From IMG/VR virus record IMGVR_UViG_3300047550_000557, positions 1 through 42,568 of that record: a stretch of DNA of 42,568 bases; one strand, written 5' to 3'. Each line of letters starts with the position of its first letter. The first letter of the stretch is position 1. The translations under genes and the position numbers were made by a program. The notes under the pieces are model-generated. The model made no database searches. It saw only the letters and a list, made by a program, of their open reading frames with translations, and was not told where the DNA came from. The stretch is from a virus. Positions 20,596-27,647 of the stretch are shown here, piece by piece.

Positions 20596-20735
20596 TAGTT
20601 ACTACCTTCTTCTAGATATTTTAGATATTCTTGATAATCAGAATTGCTTGGTTCATTAGGAATTGTTACAGTTGTATCTCCGTCTTGAATAAAGATATAA
20701 CCATTATCTCTTACTATTGCCTTTGAAAAATCCAT
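20595..20735 (-). CDS. hypothetical protein, 46 aa
   Basis: The frame MDFSKAIVRDNGYIFIQDGD to a tail EYLKYLEEGSN has a GAGGAG ribosome site before the ATG. Acidic, probably with a beta hairpin and a helix; no family is recognised. It lies in the fibre cluster and could be a small structural or chaperone piece. Confidence 0.6.
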   Translation of the reverse strand: MDFSKAIVRDNGYIFIQDGDTTVTIPNEPSNSDYQEYLKYLEEGSN

Positions 20736-20743
20736 TATTACTC

Positions 20744-21838
20744 CTAAAGTTCTGCATGTAAATTAATATAACCATTGCTGGTGTTTGCATACCCAACACT
20801 TGATGTCCAAGAACCAGACGATTTATCAAATCTAAATCCAATATTTCGTGGGTTAGAAGCTTCAAGTGATAATGTTCCAGTTGCACCATGGTTTGCAAAA
20901 GCATATGCAGCAAATGTTCCAGTTGTTGTAAGTGTTGGCGCTACTCTCATTTGCACTGGTAATATCATTGGACCTTCAGCAACAGTTGTGCCAAAGTATG
21001 AACCGTCTGCATAGCTAAACAAATGTGGTAATACATATGTTGAACCAGCATTATTGTAAGATTGAAAGTAACGCATACATGCAGCAAGTTCACCCTGGTA
21101 TGTACCCATTGCTCTTGAAAATGCTGTTGCTGTTGTTCCTTCTTCTAATTGAAGACCAGTAATTTCCATGTAGTCATTTGCTCCAGCAGTTCCTACTGGC
21201 TCGACAAACATCTCTAGACCAATTTCGGTTGCGTTGGAAGGTATACTTGCAGTATATGTAAATCTAGTCCAAGTTGATGTTAAGGTAGCAGTTGAATTTA
21301 CTACATTTGTAAAACCTGTAAATGAATGTACTACTTGGTCGGTTCCAGTTCCATAAGGTAAGTAAACTCTAAGCAAGCTTCCAGTTGGTGAGTAATCGGC
21401 ACCTTTGCGAGCATAGAAAGAAAATGTTATGGACTTGCCAGCAAACCTTAAACTATCTGCTGTTTCAAGCGTATACCGCAAACCTAGTGCTTGAGTTGAA
21501 GTATTGCCAGAGTTTCTTTGTATTCTCATACAATAATTAAATCCAGTCAGACCAGCTGACTGACGTGTCAATGTTGCACCGACGTCGTTGCCACCTCTAT
21601 ACCAGTGCCACCTATCTGCAGAATAAACAACAGATGCACCAAGACCGACACCGCTTGGAAAACTTGTTCCGCGTTGCCAAATTTCACAAGCTCCATTAAT
21701 CAGTGCATTTTTTCCAGCGACAGTTGGCGCTGCATCAATACCATTGGTTCCATTAGTACCGTTGCTACCTGGTGCACCAGTTACTCCAGCTCCTGCTACG
21801 ACATCCCATGACGAACCGTTATATCTTTTTACTGGCAT
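20744..21838 (-). CDS. tail fibre with collagen-like neck and CBM-like domain, 364 aa
   Basis: Residues 18-34 are a short collagen-like run (GVTGAPGSNGTNGTNGID). Residues about 40-240 fit a carbohydrate-binding beta-sandwich: ALINGACEIWQRGTSFPSG, KSITFSFYARKGADYSP, TGLQLEEGTTATAFS. The C-terminal part (ACMRYFQSYNNAG, SNPRNIGFRFDKSSGSW) is seen in many phage fibres of aquatic phages. It likely binds host-surface glycans. Confidence 0.8.
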   Translation of the reverse strand: MPVKRYNGSSWDVVAGAGVTGAPGSNGTNGTNGIDAAPTVAGKNALINGACEIWQRGTSFPSGVGLGASVVYSADRWHWYRGGNDVGATLTRQSAGLTGFNYCMRIQRNSGNTSTQALGLRYTLETADSLRFAGKSITFSFYARKGADYSPTGSLLRVYLPYGTGTDQVVHSFTGFTNVVNSTATLTSTWTRFTYTASIPSNATEIGLEMFVEPVGTAGANDYMEITGLQLEEGTTATAFSRAMGTYQGELAACMRYFQSYNNAGSTYVLPHLFSYADGSYFGTTVAEGPMILPVQMRVAPTLTTTGTFAAYAFANHGATGTLSLEASNPRNIGFRFDKSSGSWTSSVGYANTSNGYINLHAEL

Positions 21839-21839
21839 A

Positions 21840-23645
21840 TTAGTACGCTCCCATAATTACCATGTTTGTTAAATCTGGTGTTGTGTCTACTGTTGTGTCA
21901 ACCCACAAGTCACCAGCAACTGGTGACGATGGTGTAGTTGAACCTGTATAAATTCTTTTACCAGCATTGGCGCCAGTGTTAGTTAAAGGCTGAACCTTTA
22001 CTGTGCCAGCGGTTCCAGTATCAGTACCCATGCCAACAAAGTCAATGTATGTGTAAGTTGAACCAGCACCGCTATCAATTTTTACTTGTGAACCAGCTTG
22101 GATTGTTTGCCAAGTAGCACTGGTTCCGTCGCTTTGAAGGTACTTACCGTTTGCAGTTGATTGGCTTGGCAATACATATACGCTTGATGTATCTAGATTG
22201 AGTGTGGCACTACCAGTTGTCGCACCACCTGTTAATCCTGTGCCAGCTACAACAGCTGTGATATCACCAGTGGTAGTAAATACTTGCCATGATGATGTTC
22301 CACTATTCCAGACATACATGTTTTTGTCTGTCGAGTTGTAATAAATTACGCCCTCGGTTAGAGGGTCACCATCATTATCTACCGTAGGTGGTGTTGCCTT
22401 GGCACCAAGGTATCTATCATCAAATAAATCATAAGTTGCTGCAGCTGAAGACGCTGACGTTGCTGCCGAGCTTGCACTAGTTGCTGCAGATGAAGCACTT
22501 GTTGCTGCAGATGAAGCACTTGTTGCTGCCTGTGATGCACTAGTGGTTGCAGTAGCTGCTGAGTTAGCAGCCGATGTTGCACTTGCTGCAGCTGAAGTTG
22601 CAGATGTTGCTGCAGCGGTAGCGCTTGCAGCAGCTGAGGTAGCACTGGTAGCAGCAGCAGTTGCTGATGCAGCAGCGGAGGTTGCGCTAGTTGCAGCAGC
22701 TGATGCAGAGTTTGAAGCAGAGGTTGCATAACCAGCAATTGTTGCTACAGATGCTGCAGCAGTTGTTGCGCTATTGGCTGCCGATGTAGCGGAAGTAGCT
22801 GCTGCGGTTGCACTTGCTGCTGCGCTTGTAGCGCTAGTTGCTGCTGCAGTTTGTGACGCAAGAGCAGATGTAGCAGAAGTTGCAGCAGCGGTTTGAGAAG
22901 CCAACGCTGATGTAGCAGAAGTGGCTGCTGCTGTTTGGCTTGCCAATGCAGATGCTGCCGAGGTTGCAGCAGCAGTGGCTGAGGTAGCAGCACTGGCTGC
23001 GGATGTCGCAGCAGCAGTTGCTGAAGTAGCAGCGGATGATGCTGATACAGCAGCAGACCCTTGTGAAGTTAAAGCACTTGATGCTGAGGTAGCAGCAGAG
23101 CTGGCAGAGATAGCAGCGCTAGATGCAGAGGCTGCAGCAGATGCTGTCTGCGTATCAATGTATGCCTTGGTTGCAGCATCAGAAGAAGATGTTGGTGTAG
23201 CAAGACCAGTAATCTTGTATCCACCAGCAGCAAGGTCAGAACCTAGTGTTGCTGTAGTTAATGTCTTGCCAGTAAGAGTTTGTGCTCCACCTGTACCGAC
23301 CACGCTTCCAGTAACACCGTGTGCAGTAGTTGCATCTTCGTGTGAACGAGATTCGGCAAAGTCGCGGGCAGATACACCATGCTCTACCGTTGCACCGATT
23401 GAGTGTGACTTAGATGTTGAACCATCTTCACCGCGGATAACGGTGTATGAGTTACCAACCTTGCCAGTTACCGTTACGATTTCTTCGTTAGCGGTATCCT
23501 TTTCAATAATAAGTGTGAATGGGTACTGCGAAGGCAGACCTGTGGCAGCAGCCAGCGAGAAGTTGGTGCTGGTAGTGCTGGAGTCAACAGCGCTAGAGAG
23601 CGTAGTCTTAGCAGCGGTTGAGCTGTAATAACGTGTGATTGCCAT
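21840..23645 (-). CDS. long tail fibre with Ala/Ser repeats, 601 aa
   Basis: The N-terminus (AITRYYSSTAAKTTLSSAVD, FTLIIEKDTANEEIVTVTG) is a baseplate-attachment domain of a kind seen in many phage fibres. Residues about 160-390 are a long Ala-Ser-Thr repeat (22450-23150). The C-terminus (YYNSTDKNMYVWNSGTSSWQ, VKIDSGAGSTYTYIDF) is a phage-fibre tip domain. A trimeric coiled or beta-helical shaft is likely. It is the first gene of the fibre cluster in transcription order. Confidence 0.8.
   Translation of the reverse strand: MAITRYYSSTAAKTTLSSAVDSSTTSTNFSLAAATGLPSQYPFTLIIEKDTANEEIVTVTGKVGNSYTVIRGEDGSTSKSHSIGATVEHGVSARDFAESRSHEDATTAHGVTGSVVGTGGAQTLTGKTLTTATLGSDLAAGGYKITGLATPTSSSDAATKAYIDTQTASAAASASSAAISASSAATSASSALTSQGSAAVSASSAATSATAAATSAASAATSATAAATSAASALASQTAAATSATSALASQTAAATSATSALASQTAAATSATSAAASATAAATSATSAANSATTAAASVATIAGYATSASNSASAAATSATSAAASATAAATSATSAAASATAAATSATSAAASATSAANSAATATTSASQAATSASSAATSASSAATSASSAATSASSAAATYDLFDDRYLGAKATPPTVDNDGDPLTEGVIYYNSTDKNMYVWNSGTSSWQVFTTTGDITAVVAGTGLTGGATTGSATLNLDTSSVYVLPSQSTANGKYLQSDGTSATWQTIQAGSQVKIDSGAGSTYTYIDFVGMGTDTGTAGTVKVQPLTNTGANAGKRIYTGSTTPSSPVAGDLWVDTTVDTTPDLTNMVIMGAY
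22450..23150 (-). repeat. alanine/serine-rich codon repeat region of the long fibre
   Basis: Imperfect direct repeats of about 21-42 bases encode ATSATSAAASATAAATS-like units in the 601-aa fibre. They are likely to recombine and vary in number, altering fibre length. Confidence 0.75.
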
Positions 23646-23648
23646 TTA

Positions 23649-24548
23649 TTACCTCGTATACTGTATGGTGTTTAGGAAGTTTGCTTGCTGCTTTGCAATT
23701 TCTTCGGATAGTCGTACTGTGTATAACTGGAAGATATACTTTGCAGCAGTGGTTGATGCTCCAGCTTGAACTGGTTGGTCGAGCGCATCAGCAGATACCG
23801 ATACAGCACTGACCTTTCCAGGGTCTACTGTTGACAATAGGCGATACATAGCACCAAGACGTACAACATCTTCGCAAGAAGATGGCAGCCCTGACACTGT
23901 TAATTCTTGATTATCTGTGATTGTGCTTGGGTACTTTGTATACTGAACACGCACATCACGACCAGGCATTGGTGATTCTTTTAGTACCAAAGCTTGTTTG
24001 GTTGTTGCTGTTGTTGGGTCGTAATAGTTGGTATCTAATCTCCAGCCTTTGATTATCTGCCATACGCCAGTTGAGTCTGGTACATCCCATGAGATGCCAG
24101 TAATATCTACTAGCGAGTCTGGCATGATGTATGAATAATCAGAGCCGTTAAAAGTAAATGTTTCATTAGCAATGCAAGGAAAGTTCATTCCCTTGATTGT
24201 TTCTAGGATAGCCCGCTTGACCTGAGTCCGCGGGAAAATTGGATTGTTGCGTACTACTGAACCAGATGGATGGCTTGTTGCTGTTGTACCACGCCAACCA
24301 CGTCCTACTGGATTACCTTCAGTGCCAAGGATTTGAATAGTACCGCTGGCTGCAATTGCTTTCTTAGCGTAAAGCAATTCATCATCAATCTCGACTATAC
24401 CTTTGCTTAGTGAAGTGACATCATCTACGGAGATGGTAACAGCGCTAGATGAAATTGCGCTTGTGATGATTGTGACCGATTCCTGGTTCTTCACATAGGA
24501 ATTGATTTCAGCAATGGTCTGCTCGGTCAGTTGGTTTAGCGTTGCCAT
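23649..24548 (-). CDS. head-tail connector or tail tubular-like protein, 299 aa
   Basis: The N-terminal half is helical then beta (SVTIITSAISSSAVTISVDDV, ELLYAKKAIAASGTIQILG). The second half contains TQVKRAILETIKGMNFPCIA and LVLKESPMPGRDVRVQYTK, ending in a long helix with LYTVRLSEEIAKQQ. This order resembles gp11-like gatekeeper proteins of podoviruses, though similarity is by layout only. Its location between capsid-side small genes and the fibres supports a connector. Confidence 0.6.
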   Translation of the reverse strand: MATLNQLTEQTIAEINSYVKNQESVTIITSAISSSAVTISVDDVTSLSKGIVEIDDELLYAKKAIAASGTIQILGTEGNPVGRGWRGTTATSHPSGSVVRNNPIFPRTQVKRAILETIKGMNFPCIANETFTFNGSDYSYIMPDSLVDITGISWDVPDSTGVWQIIKGWRLDTNYYDPTTATTKQALVLKESPMPGRDVRVQYTKYPSTITDNQELTVSGLPSSCEDVVRLGAMYRLLSTVDPGKVSAVSVSADALDQPVQAGASTTAAKYIFQLYTVRLSEEIAKQQANFLNTIQYTR

Positions 24549-24802
24549 TATGCTTTCGCTGCCCTTCCGATAGTGTCAGATACTCTGACTGCCTTTTGTA
24601 TATCTCTCATTTTGGTTGACGCTGGCTGTATACCAAGCTTGCGAGCGTCACGGTATGCACTTAATTCTTTGTCTGTATTCTTAATAGCAGCAGCGACTGG
24701 TTCATTACTGATAGCAATATTTGATGCTCTTAGGCATTCACCCCATGACTCATGGTCTTGGGTCTTGCATCCACTTCTACACTTCGACAATGTATTCACC
24801 AT
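24548..24802 (-). CDS. small Cys-containing virion-region protein, 84 aa
   Basis: N-terminal CRSGCKTQDHESWGECLRA has three Cys and one His that may bind zinc or form a disulfide; the rest is helical and basic (KNTDKELSAYRDARKLGIQ). Small proteins with CxxxC...HxSWGEC at the start recur beside capsid genes of aquatic actinophages. Function unknown. It overlaps the upstream gene by 26 bases. Confidence 0.65.
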   Translation of the reverse strand: MVNTLSKCRSGCKTQDHESWGECLRASNIAISNEPVAAAIKNTDKELSAYRDARKLGIQPASTKMRDIQKAVRVSDTIGRAAKA

Positions 24803-25034
24803 ATCCAGCAGCAGTTAACTCTGCTGCTTCTGCATCTGTAATTGGATTGTCATAACCGCCACGCAATACTCGTGCATAGTCAGCAAGCGAGCTGTCTTGT
24901 GGTGAAACAATTGTTGACCAAGTGCCACTGGTGCTTTTAACAACTGTCTTGCCCCACGGATATGAAACAAACCAAAGGTCATTTTGCATACCAAGTTTGA
25001 TTCTCATGGTTGGTCCACGAAATATCTTCGTCAT
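24777..25034 (-). CDS. hypothetical protein, 85 aa
   Basis: Begins MTKIFRGPTMRIKLGMQNDL; an ATG two codons upstream is in frame, but AGGTGA fits the one at 25034 better. Beta-rich then helical (PITDAEAAELTAAGYGEYIV). No family recognised. TAATG overlap with the DUF6321-like gene upstream. Confidence 0.65.
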   Translation of the reverse strand: MTKIFRGPTMRIKLGMQNDLWFVSYPWGKTVVKSTSGTWSTIVSPQDSSLADYARVLRGGYDNPITDAEAAELTAAGYGEYIVEV

Positions 25035-25309
25035 TACCATTTCACCTTGTCTGCCCAGTACGCTGCTGACATGGCTCCCTTGGCAATGTTCTTGGCATGG
25101 CGAGCCTTAAAAGATTGACGACGCTGGCGATAGGCTTTGCCTTCGCCTGCTTTTTGTGGTGAACCACTAACGCCTTGTTGACCAAAGCGAATAGTCTTTA
25201 CTTGTGAGCCAGACTTGGCTACAACCACATGAGATTTAGTCGGATGGTTCGGAGTGCGCTTAGGCTTGTTGTAGCCCGCTACCCCTGCCCTCTTTAGTCT
25301 TGGGTCCAT
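25034..25309 (-). CDS. DUF6321-like basic protein, 91 aa
   Basis: Basic protein with GYNKPKRTPNHPTKSHVVVA, VKTIRFGQQGVSGS, and KARHAKNIAKGAMSAAYWAD, the three segments of a protein common in aquatic phages (DUF6321-like). ATG 25309 is preferred over the TTG at 25327, with GGAGAG about 9 bases upstream. It overlaps the 59-aa gene by 50 bases. Function unknown; the pI suggests DNA binding or capsid packing. Confidence 0.75.
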   Translation of the reverse strand: MDPRLKRAGVAGYNKPKRTPNHPTKSHVVVAKSGSQVKTIRFGQQGVSGSPQKAGEGKAYRQRRQSFKARHAKNIAKGAMSAAYWADKVKW

Positions 25310-25439
25310 TCTTTTTATACTCTCCAACTTTTCCTAGTACCGATTGGATTCGTCCATCTTTTCGGAGGCGTACCACCATGCCATCCTTAATCTGTATTGG
25401 GTTAAAGCCATGGTGTGACTTGTACTTACCCGATGACAT
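25260..25439 (-). CDS. small basic protein, 59 aa
   Basis: The frame MSSGKYKSHHGFNPIQIKDG to GSGLQQA* has its ATG overlapping the previous stop (TAATG). Lys/Arg-rich. The last 17 codons overlap the next gene in another frame. No family. Its overlap on both sides and the basic composition match the other tiny genes of this cluster. Confidence 0.6.
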   Translation of the reverse strand: MSSGKYKSHHGFNPIQIKDGMVVRLRKDGRIQSVLGKVGEYKKNGPKTKEGRGSGLQQA

Positions 25440-25636
25440 TACTTCTTCTTTACTTTAGGGCGCTTTACCTTTGGCTTAGCTTTTCCTGTCATAGACAAAG
25501 CAATAGCAACTGCTTGCTTAGGATTCTTTACTACAGGTCCGCCTTTGCCTGAATGTAATCCGCCAGCCTTAAATTCACGCATTACTGCTTTTACTGATTT
25601 CTTTGGCATATCAGCACTTGCACTTCGCTTTGCCAC
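25439..25636 (-). CDS. DUF6496-like basic protein, 65 aa, GTG start
   Basis: The pattern SVKAVMREFKAGGLHSGKGG, PVVKNPKQAVAIALS and a KAKPKVKRPKVKKK tail matches a small basic protein family (DUF6496-like) widespread on phages. GTG 25636 lies inside the 16-aa peptide gene. Its highly charged C-terminus suggests DNA binding or assembly, not proven. Confidence 0.75.
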   Translation of the reverse strand: MAKRSASADMPKKSVKAVMREFKAGGLHSGKGGPVVKNPKQAVAIALSMTGKAKPKVKRPKVKKK

Positions 25637-25661
25637 ACTTCTTGCACTTTTTTGCTGGCAT
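25611..25661 (-). CDS. tiny Cys/Lys-rich peptide, 16 aa
   Basis: The frame MPAKKCKKCGKAKCKC has two C-x2-C-like pairs (Cys 6, 9 and 14, 16) in a run of Lys. AGG about 9 bases upstream gives a usable ribosome site, and its stop overlaps the next gene start by 26 bases. Such tiny genes are easily missed. It may chelate zinc or iron, or be a leader peptide; peptides of this composition recur near capsid genes of aquatic phages. Confidence 0.5.
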   Translation of the reverse strand: MPAKKCKKCGKAKCKC

Positions 25662-25662
25662 G

Positions 25663-25791
25663 TTACTTACCTTTCTTTTTCAACTTAGGCTTCTTAACGC
25701 CATATTCCATCTTGCGTTCTTTAGCACCTTCTGTCTTTTCGTGCTTCTTCATTGCCTTAAGTGATTTATATTTTTCACCTTTTACTGACAT
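25663..25791 (-). CDS. small basic protein, 42 aa
   Basis: MSVKGEKYKSLKAMKKHEKTE followed by GVKKPKLKKKGK: extremely Lys-rich. ATG at 25791 overlaps the previous stop (TAATG). No known family. Like its neighbours it may help pack or stabilise DNA or virion proteins. Confidence 0.6.
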   Translation of the reverse strand: MSVKGEKYKSLKAMKKHEKTEGAKERKMEYGVKKPKLKKKGK

Positions 25792-25991
25792 TATTCTGTA
25801 TCCTTTTCCATGAACTCTGGTTCATCTAGTTCCCAATCAGGAAGGTGACGGACCATGAGTTCCCACGCTTCACCTTCTGTAAAACCTGCCGAAGCAAACG
25901 AGTTGTATAACTCGTGTGCTTGTATTGCGTACTCTTCTAATGGCGTGAAGAAATCAAGTGGTAACTCTTCAGCCTTTTTCTTCTTTGCCAT
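25791..25991 (-). CDS. small acidic protein, 66 aa
   Basis: Starts with MAKKKKAEELPLDFFTPLEE, then a helical segment EYAIQAHELYNSFASAGF and a Trp-containing acidic end (WELMVRHLPDWELDEPEF). Unknown. It begins 52 bases after the major capsid gene and is the first of the tiny-gene cluster. Confidence 0.65.
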   Translation of the reverse strand: MAKKKKAEELPLDFFTPLEEYAIQAHELYNSFASAGFTEGEAWELMVRHLPDWELDEPEFMEKDTE

Positions 25992-26007
25992 TTAACTCCT
26001 TACATGA

Positions 26008-26030
26008 GAAGGGGCGGTTGCCCGCCCCCT
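26008..26030 (-). terminator. hairpin after the capsid gene, weak terminator or attenuator
   Basis: Stem of 7 bp with loop of 4: on the minus strand GGGGCGG, GCAA, CCGCCCC then TTCTC. Only a short T tract, so it probably slows or processes rather than stops transcription, giving more capsid than downstream products. Confidence 0.5.
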
Positions 26031-26042
26031 CTACTAAGTAAA

Positions 26043-27020
26043 CTACGCAGTTGCGATGCTTGACTTGGTCTGAATGACGTAACGTGCTTCCTTGCGGTAG
26101 ACGTTCCATCCGAGTAGACCCTTCCAACCTGCTGGGCGGAAGCGCATCAACTTGTCAGTTACAGGACCGATAACAGTCTTTGGCTCGTAAGAAACAGCCT
26201 CAACAAGAGCCTGCTTTCCGAGAAGAACTGTTGCGTATACCTTTGAAGTACCAGAACCAGAAATGGATTCTGCACGTGGGGTTTCGATATAACGAACCTG
26301 GTCGTAGATACCGATTTCACCATTCCAGAGGTTAGCTACGCCAGCCTCAGTGTAGGTGTGTGGGAGCTGCCATGAAACGTTTCCAGCAGTTGCTGCTTCC
26401 GAACGTAGGTCGAAAGATACATCTGGGTGGATAAGCGCTGTATAGAAGCCACCTTCACGTGGTTGTACAGATGCACCGCGTAGCTTTGCAACACCCTTAC
26501 GAGCAAGAGCTGCAGAGATGTATGGAGCTGTGGTGCTTGAAGATACGTTCTCACCGTTGATGGTTGTTTCATCAGCAGAGGTTGTACCTGTATAACGCAT
26601 TGTTGCAAGAGAGGTGAGCTTGCTCCAGACTAGAGAGTCAAGAGAGTCACGCATGTTGAATGACAACATGTCTGCAACAGCTGGGTCGATAGCTGAGATT
26701 GACTCAAGAGCCAAACGCTCAGTTGTGATTACGGCATTGCCGTACTCATCTACAACAACGTTGACCTTGTCAGTGTTGTTGAGTGTTACTGCGTCTGGGT
26801 CCTGTGTCTGGGTTAGTGCGGTTGTCGCACGTGATAGGTCCTTGTAGACCTGGAAGACGACGGTGTTACCTGGGTTTGTCACATCGACTGGGCGCTTGTC
26901 CGCAAACTTACGGAACATTGGCTCAGAGCGAAGGTTAAACTCAATGTACTTGTCATACGCCGTCTGAATCAAGTTCGACATCGTTGATGTCGTAGTTGAT
27001 GTTGCGGGTGTAGTAGGCAT
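26043..27020 (-). CDS. major capsid protein, 325 aa
   Basis: Residues reading MSNLIQTAYDKYIEFNLRSEP, then VVFQVYKDLSRATTALTQTQD, VVVDEYGNAVITTERLALE, GGFYTALIHPDVSFDLRSEA, and RPAGWKGLLGWNVYRKEARY have the order of HK97-fold major capsid proteins of the N4_gp56/P22-like group. It lies downstream of the scaffold gene, and a hairpin follows. Size (about 35 kDa) is normal. It would form the icosahedral head. ATG 27020 has AAGGAA upstream. Confidence 0.85.
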   Translation of the reverse strand: MPTTPATSTTTSTMSNLIQTAYDKYIEFNLRSEPMFRKFADKRPVDVTNPGNTVVFQVYKDLSRATTALTQTQDPDAVTLNNTDKVNVVVDEYGNAVITTERLALESISAIDPAVADMLSFNMRDSLDSLVWSKLTSLATMRYTGTTSADETTINGENVSSSTTAPYISAALARKGVAKLRGASVQPREGGFYTALIHPDVSFDLRSEAATAGNVSWQLPHTYTEAGVANLWNGEIGIYDQVRYIETPRAESISGSGTSKVYATVLLGKQALVEAVSYEPKTVIGPVTDKLMRFRPAGWKGLLGWNVYRKEARYVIQTKSSIATA

Positions 27021-27054
27021 GATTTCCTTCTAATTAGGTTGACTTGTGGACGTG

Positions 27055-27507
27055 TCAGCCTTTGAGTAGTTTTGATAACTCCTCTGGAGAACCAGCATTC
27101 GCAATTCGCGAAGCTAAGTCGTTGCCCACGTATGGGTCAACTTCTCCATCATCAAAGCCTGACATTTGCTCAAATGCTTGAGCATCGGGGGACGGTGTCC
27201 CCTCTTCTTCAACGGCTTCAATACCGAAAGCCTCACCGTATTCGTTTAGCCATTCGGCTACAGCATCCTCATCTGCTTCAATATCATCTGGGATGAATTG
27301 AGCAATTCGTGGATTGAGTCCGAAACTTTCCAAGATTTCCCCTACAGATGCTTCGTGACTTAGTGTTGTGTACTCTGCAAGAATTTCATCGCGTTCCTTA
27401 ACTTGCTTCTGGAGCGCATCGATTTGCTTGCGAAGTTTCTTAACTAGGTCAGTTCCGCTGCCGTAGTCTTCATCTTCCATTTCGTACTCGTTGTATTCTT
27501 CAGCCAT
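27055..27507 (-). CDS. scaffolding-like protein, 150 aa
   Basis: Very acidic N-terminus (MAEEYNEYEMEDEDYG), a long heptad helix LVKKLRKQIDALQKQVKERDEIL, then acidic GTPSPDAQAFEQMSG and a short end (EELSKLLKG). The acidic-helical composition and its place directly before the capsid gene fit a phage scaffolding protein. ATG 27507 has AAGGGAG upstream; an extension to 27612 is rejected because it runs through the intergenic spacer. Confidence 0.7.
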   Translation of the reverse strand: MAEEYNEYEMEDEDYGSGTDLVKKLRKQIDALQKQVKERDEILAEYTTLSHEASVGEILESFGLNPRIAQFIPDDIEADEDAVAEWLNEYGEAFGIEAVEEEGTPSPDAQAFEQMSGFDDGEVDPYVGNDLASRIANAGSPEELSKLLKG

Positions 27508-27647
27508 TGTTTCTCCCTTATTAGTAGTTAAACCCTCTTCGGGTTCTGCACCACACGTACTCCTCAGCAGGGGTACTGATTCGTAGACGTGATGACTTCC
27601 AGACTTATACACATCACCAGGGCTGGACGGTCTGGGACGGATTCTTA
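27508..27647. other. 140-base spacer before the scaffold gene
   Basis: No gene seen. A 5-bp hairpin (AACCC/GGGTT near 27532-27546) lies close to the scaffold start. It probably carries a promoter or processing site for the capsid genes; no -35/-10 pair is convincing. It is one of the few true gaps in the late operon. Confidence 0.4.

Noticed and set aside
22543-23628. Long plus-strand frames opposite the Ala/Ser fibre repeats
   Set aside because: They are mirror translations of alanine codons in the fibre gene (Ala-Ala-Val repeats), a known artefact.
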